DNA of 6,903 nucleotides from JAAEQD01 sp964521815 (lineage in GTDB: Bacteria > Zixibacteria > MSB-5A5 > UBA10806 > 4484-95): contig CAZFSN010000173.1 in the NCBI GenBank assembly GCA_964521815.1, positions 1-6,903 on the forward strand, read 5' to 3'. Below the pieces are notes generated by a model that was not told where the DNA came from, did not search any database, and saw nothing but the letters and a program-made list of their open reading frames with translations. Shown here in pieces: positions 5,940-6,903 of the stretch. Within the stretch, counting starts at the first letter, position 1; every line of letters begins with the position of its first letter. The position numbers were made by a program, and so were the translations under genes.

Positions 5940-6688
5940 CCGGACCGTGCGTGGTCGAAACGCGTGATATCGCTTTCGCCGCCGCCGAGGAAATAGTCAG
6001 GGTTTCGACAAAATACAAAATCCCGTTCGTTTACAAATCCTCGTTTATCAAAGCCAACCGTCAGGCGGGCGCCTCGTTTGCCTCTATAGGTATCGATAAA
6101 GCCCTGAAAATACTGGGCGAAGTCAAAGCGAAATACAATCTGCCTATACTCACCGATGTCCACAACACCGATCAGGTATCGGCCGCCGCCGAGATAGCCG
6201 ATTGCCTTCAGATACCGGCGTTTTTGTGCCGTCAAACCGAACTGATAAAAGCCGCCGCCAAAACCGGTTTGCCCTTAAATATCAAGAAAGGCCAGTTCAT
6301 GGCGCCGGAGGATATGAACGATGCCGCTATGAAGGCTATAGAGGAAGGCAATACAAAAGTATTGCTCACCGAACGCGGTACTACCTTTGGCTATCATGAT
6401 CTGGTGGTCGATTTCCGGTCGATAGTGATAATGAAACAGCTCGGTTATCCGGTCGTGTTCGACTGTACTCATTCGATTCAAAAACCCGGCGCCGCGGGTA
6501 ACTCATCGGGCGGCTCCCCTGAATTTATTATCCCATTAGCCCGGGCCGCCGCCGCGGTCGGTGTGGATGGCCTGTTTATCGAAACTCACCCCGAACCTAA
6601 AGACGCCCTCTGCGACCAGAACTGCCAGCTGAAACTTAGCCTGCTGGAACAGATGGTTGAGCAGGTGATGGCGGTGTGGGGGAAGTAA
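5876..6688 (+). CDS. kdsA: 3-deoxy-8-phosphooctulonate synthase (KDO-8-P synthase), metal-dependent type
   Basis: KdsA condenses phosphoenolpyruvate with arabinose-5-phosphate to KDO-8-phosphate, the committed step of KDO synthesis, in the cytoplasm. The 270-residue TIM-barrel protein carries family motifs in order: AGPCVVE (22-28), FVYKSSFIKANRQAG, LPILTDVH, IPAFLCRQTELIKAAAKTG, NIKKGQFMAPEDM, LTERGTTFGYHDLVVDFR, FDCTHSIQKPG and IETHPEPKDALCD. The putative metal ligands C25, H199, E236 and D247 keep exactly the spacing of Aquifex aeolicus C11, H185, E222 and D233 (each shifted by 14). This marks the metal-dependent class, unlike the E. coli enzyme, which has Asn at the cysteine position. The start is set by AAGGAG 5 nt upstream. 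It overlaps the end of the lipoprotein gene by 64 nt and is the last operon gene visible; kdsD and kdsC are not seen downstream. Confidence 0.97.
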   Translation: MAKTGFSIGQTEIGNGKRFIIAGPCVVETRDIAFAAAEEIVRVSTKYKIPFVYKSSFIKANRQAGASFASIGIDKALKILGEVKAKYNLPILTDVHNTDQVSAAAEIADCLQIPAFLCRQTELIKAAAKTGLPLNIKKGQFMAPEDMNDAAMKAIEEGNTKVLLTERGTTFGYHDLVVDFRSIVIMKQLGYPVVFDCTHSIQKPGAAGNSSGGSPEFIIPLARAAAAVGVDGLFIETHPEPKDALCDQNCQLKLSLLEQMVEQVMAVWGK

Positions 6689-6697
6689 TCAGTCGTT

Positions 6698-6733
6698 CCG
6701 TCATGTCGTAGCCCAAAGGGCGTGACATGACGG
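6698..6733. repeat. Compact hairpin just after kdsA
   Basis: CCGTCATGTC (6698-6707) pairs perfectly with GACATGACGG (6724-6733). Nested inside, GCCC (6711-6714) pairs with GGGC (6718-6721) around an AAA loop, with only a 3/2-nt interruption between the stems. It begins 10 nt after the kdsA stop. There is no run of T after either side, so it is not a standard intrinsic terminator, although it could stabilise the 3' end of the mRNA or act as a weak stop. From 6734 to 6793 I see only a two-copy TCTCCCC tandem (6739-6752) and unstructured sequence. Confidence 0.65.
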
Positions 6734-6793
6734 TCAGGTCTCCCCTCTCCCCTCGTTCCAAAACTCCCGGGCTCGTTGAAAAACCTTAAACCC

Positions 6794-6897
6794 TGTCATT
6801 GCGAGAAGCCCGGAGGGCGACGAAGCAATCTGTATGTCGTTGAGTTGTATACATCCAGATTGCTTCACCCCGCTTGTCGCGGGGGTTCGCAATGACA
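6794..6897. repeat. 104-bp cloverleaf-like palindromic repeat element
   Basis: The outer arms TGTCATTGCGA (6794-6804) and TCGCAATGACA (6887-6897) are an 11-bp perfect inverted repeat. Inside are three further stems: GCCC/GGGC (6808-6811 and 6815-6818, loop GGA); GAAGCAATCTG (6822-6832) with CAGATTGCTTC (6856-6866), 11 bp perfect; and CCCCGC (6868-6873) with GCGGGG (6879-6884). The folded form would be a four-way junction. From memory, the core motifs (CATTGCGAG with GAAGCAATCT) match an intergenic palindromic repeat common in many bacterial genomes, but I cannot name a formal family. It is non-coding and is either a non-autonomous mobile repeat or a structured RNA. Confidence 0.75.
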
Positions 6898-6903
6898 TAT
6901 ATA

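Noticed and set aside
6698..6733. Standard Rho-independent terminator for the KDO operon
   Set aside because: The hairpin is strong but is followed by TCAGGTCTCCCC, with no T run on the plus side, and none on the minus side either.
6794..6897. A tRNA or tmRNA gene, because of the cloverleaf shape and a GGTTCGC stretch near the 3' side
   Set aside because: Outer and central stems are 11 bp, not 7 and 5; there is no proper T-arm, anticodon loop or CCA-proximal geometry; the outline fits a palindromic repeat.

Overview
The window looks like a chromosomal segment from a Gram-negative (LPS-bearing) bacterium. The main evidence is a cluster for the lipopolysaccharide sugar KDO: kdsB, pyrG, a small lipoprotein gene and kdsA. 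An FCB-group or candidate-phylum lineage such as Zixibacteria would fit the gene style, but this is only an impression. I see no phage, transposase, CRISPR, rRNA or tRNA gene.

Layout. On the minus strand, positions 1-485 hold a GNAT acetyltransferase cut by the window edge, and 568-1401 hold a DUF92 membrane protein. A 229-bp AT-rich divergent region (1402-1630) separates them from a plus-strand gene at 1631-2992. That gene fuses a thioredoxin-like [2Fe-2S] ferredoxin domain to a COMT/HIOMT-type SAM methyltransferase. A short gap with a weak hairpin and a strong sigma70-type promoter leads into the operon at 3082-6688. The window ends in 215 bp of non-coding DNA carrying a compact hairpin and a 104-bp cloverleaf-like palindromic repeat.

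How the genes work together. KdsA makes KDO-8-phosphate. PyrG makes CTP. KdsB uses CTP to activate KDO as CMP-KDO for lipid A glycosylation. The junctions kdsB/pyrG and pyrG/lipoprotein are each one nucleotide, and the lipoprotein gene overlaps kdsA by 64 nt, so the four genes are almost certainly co-transcribed and translationally coupled. KDO-8-P phosphatase and arabinose-5-P isomerase genes are not in the window.

Points worth a second look: the kdsB promoter places the transcription start at or next to the AUG, implying a leaderless mRNA; the ferredoxin-methyltransferase fusion has a displaced cysteine in its cluster loop; an inverted repeat sits across that gene's promoter; an unrecognised lipoprotein is embedded in the KDO operon and overlaps kdsA; and a structured repeat lies downstream of kdsA.
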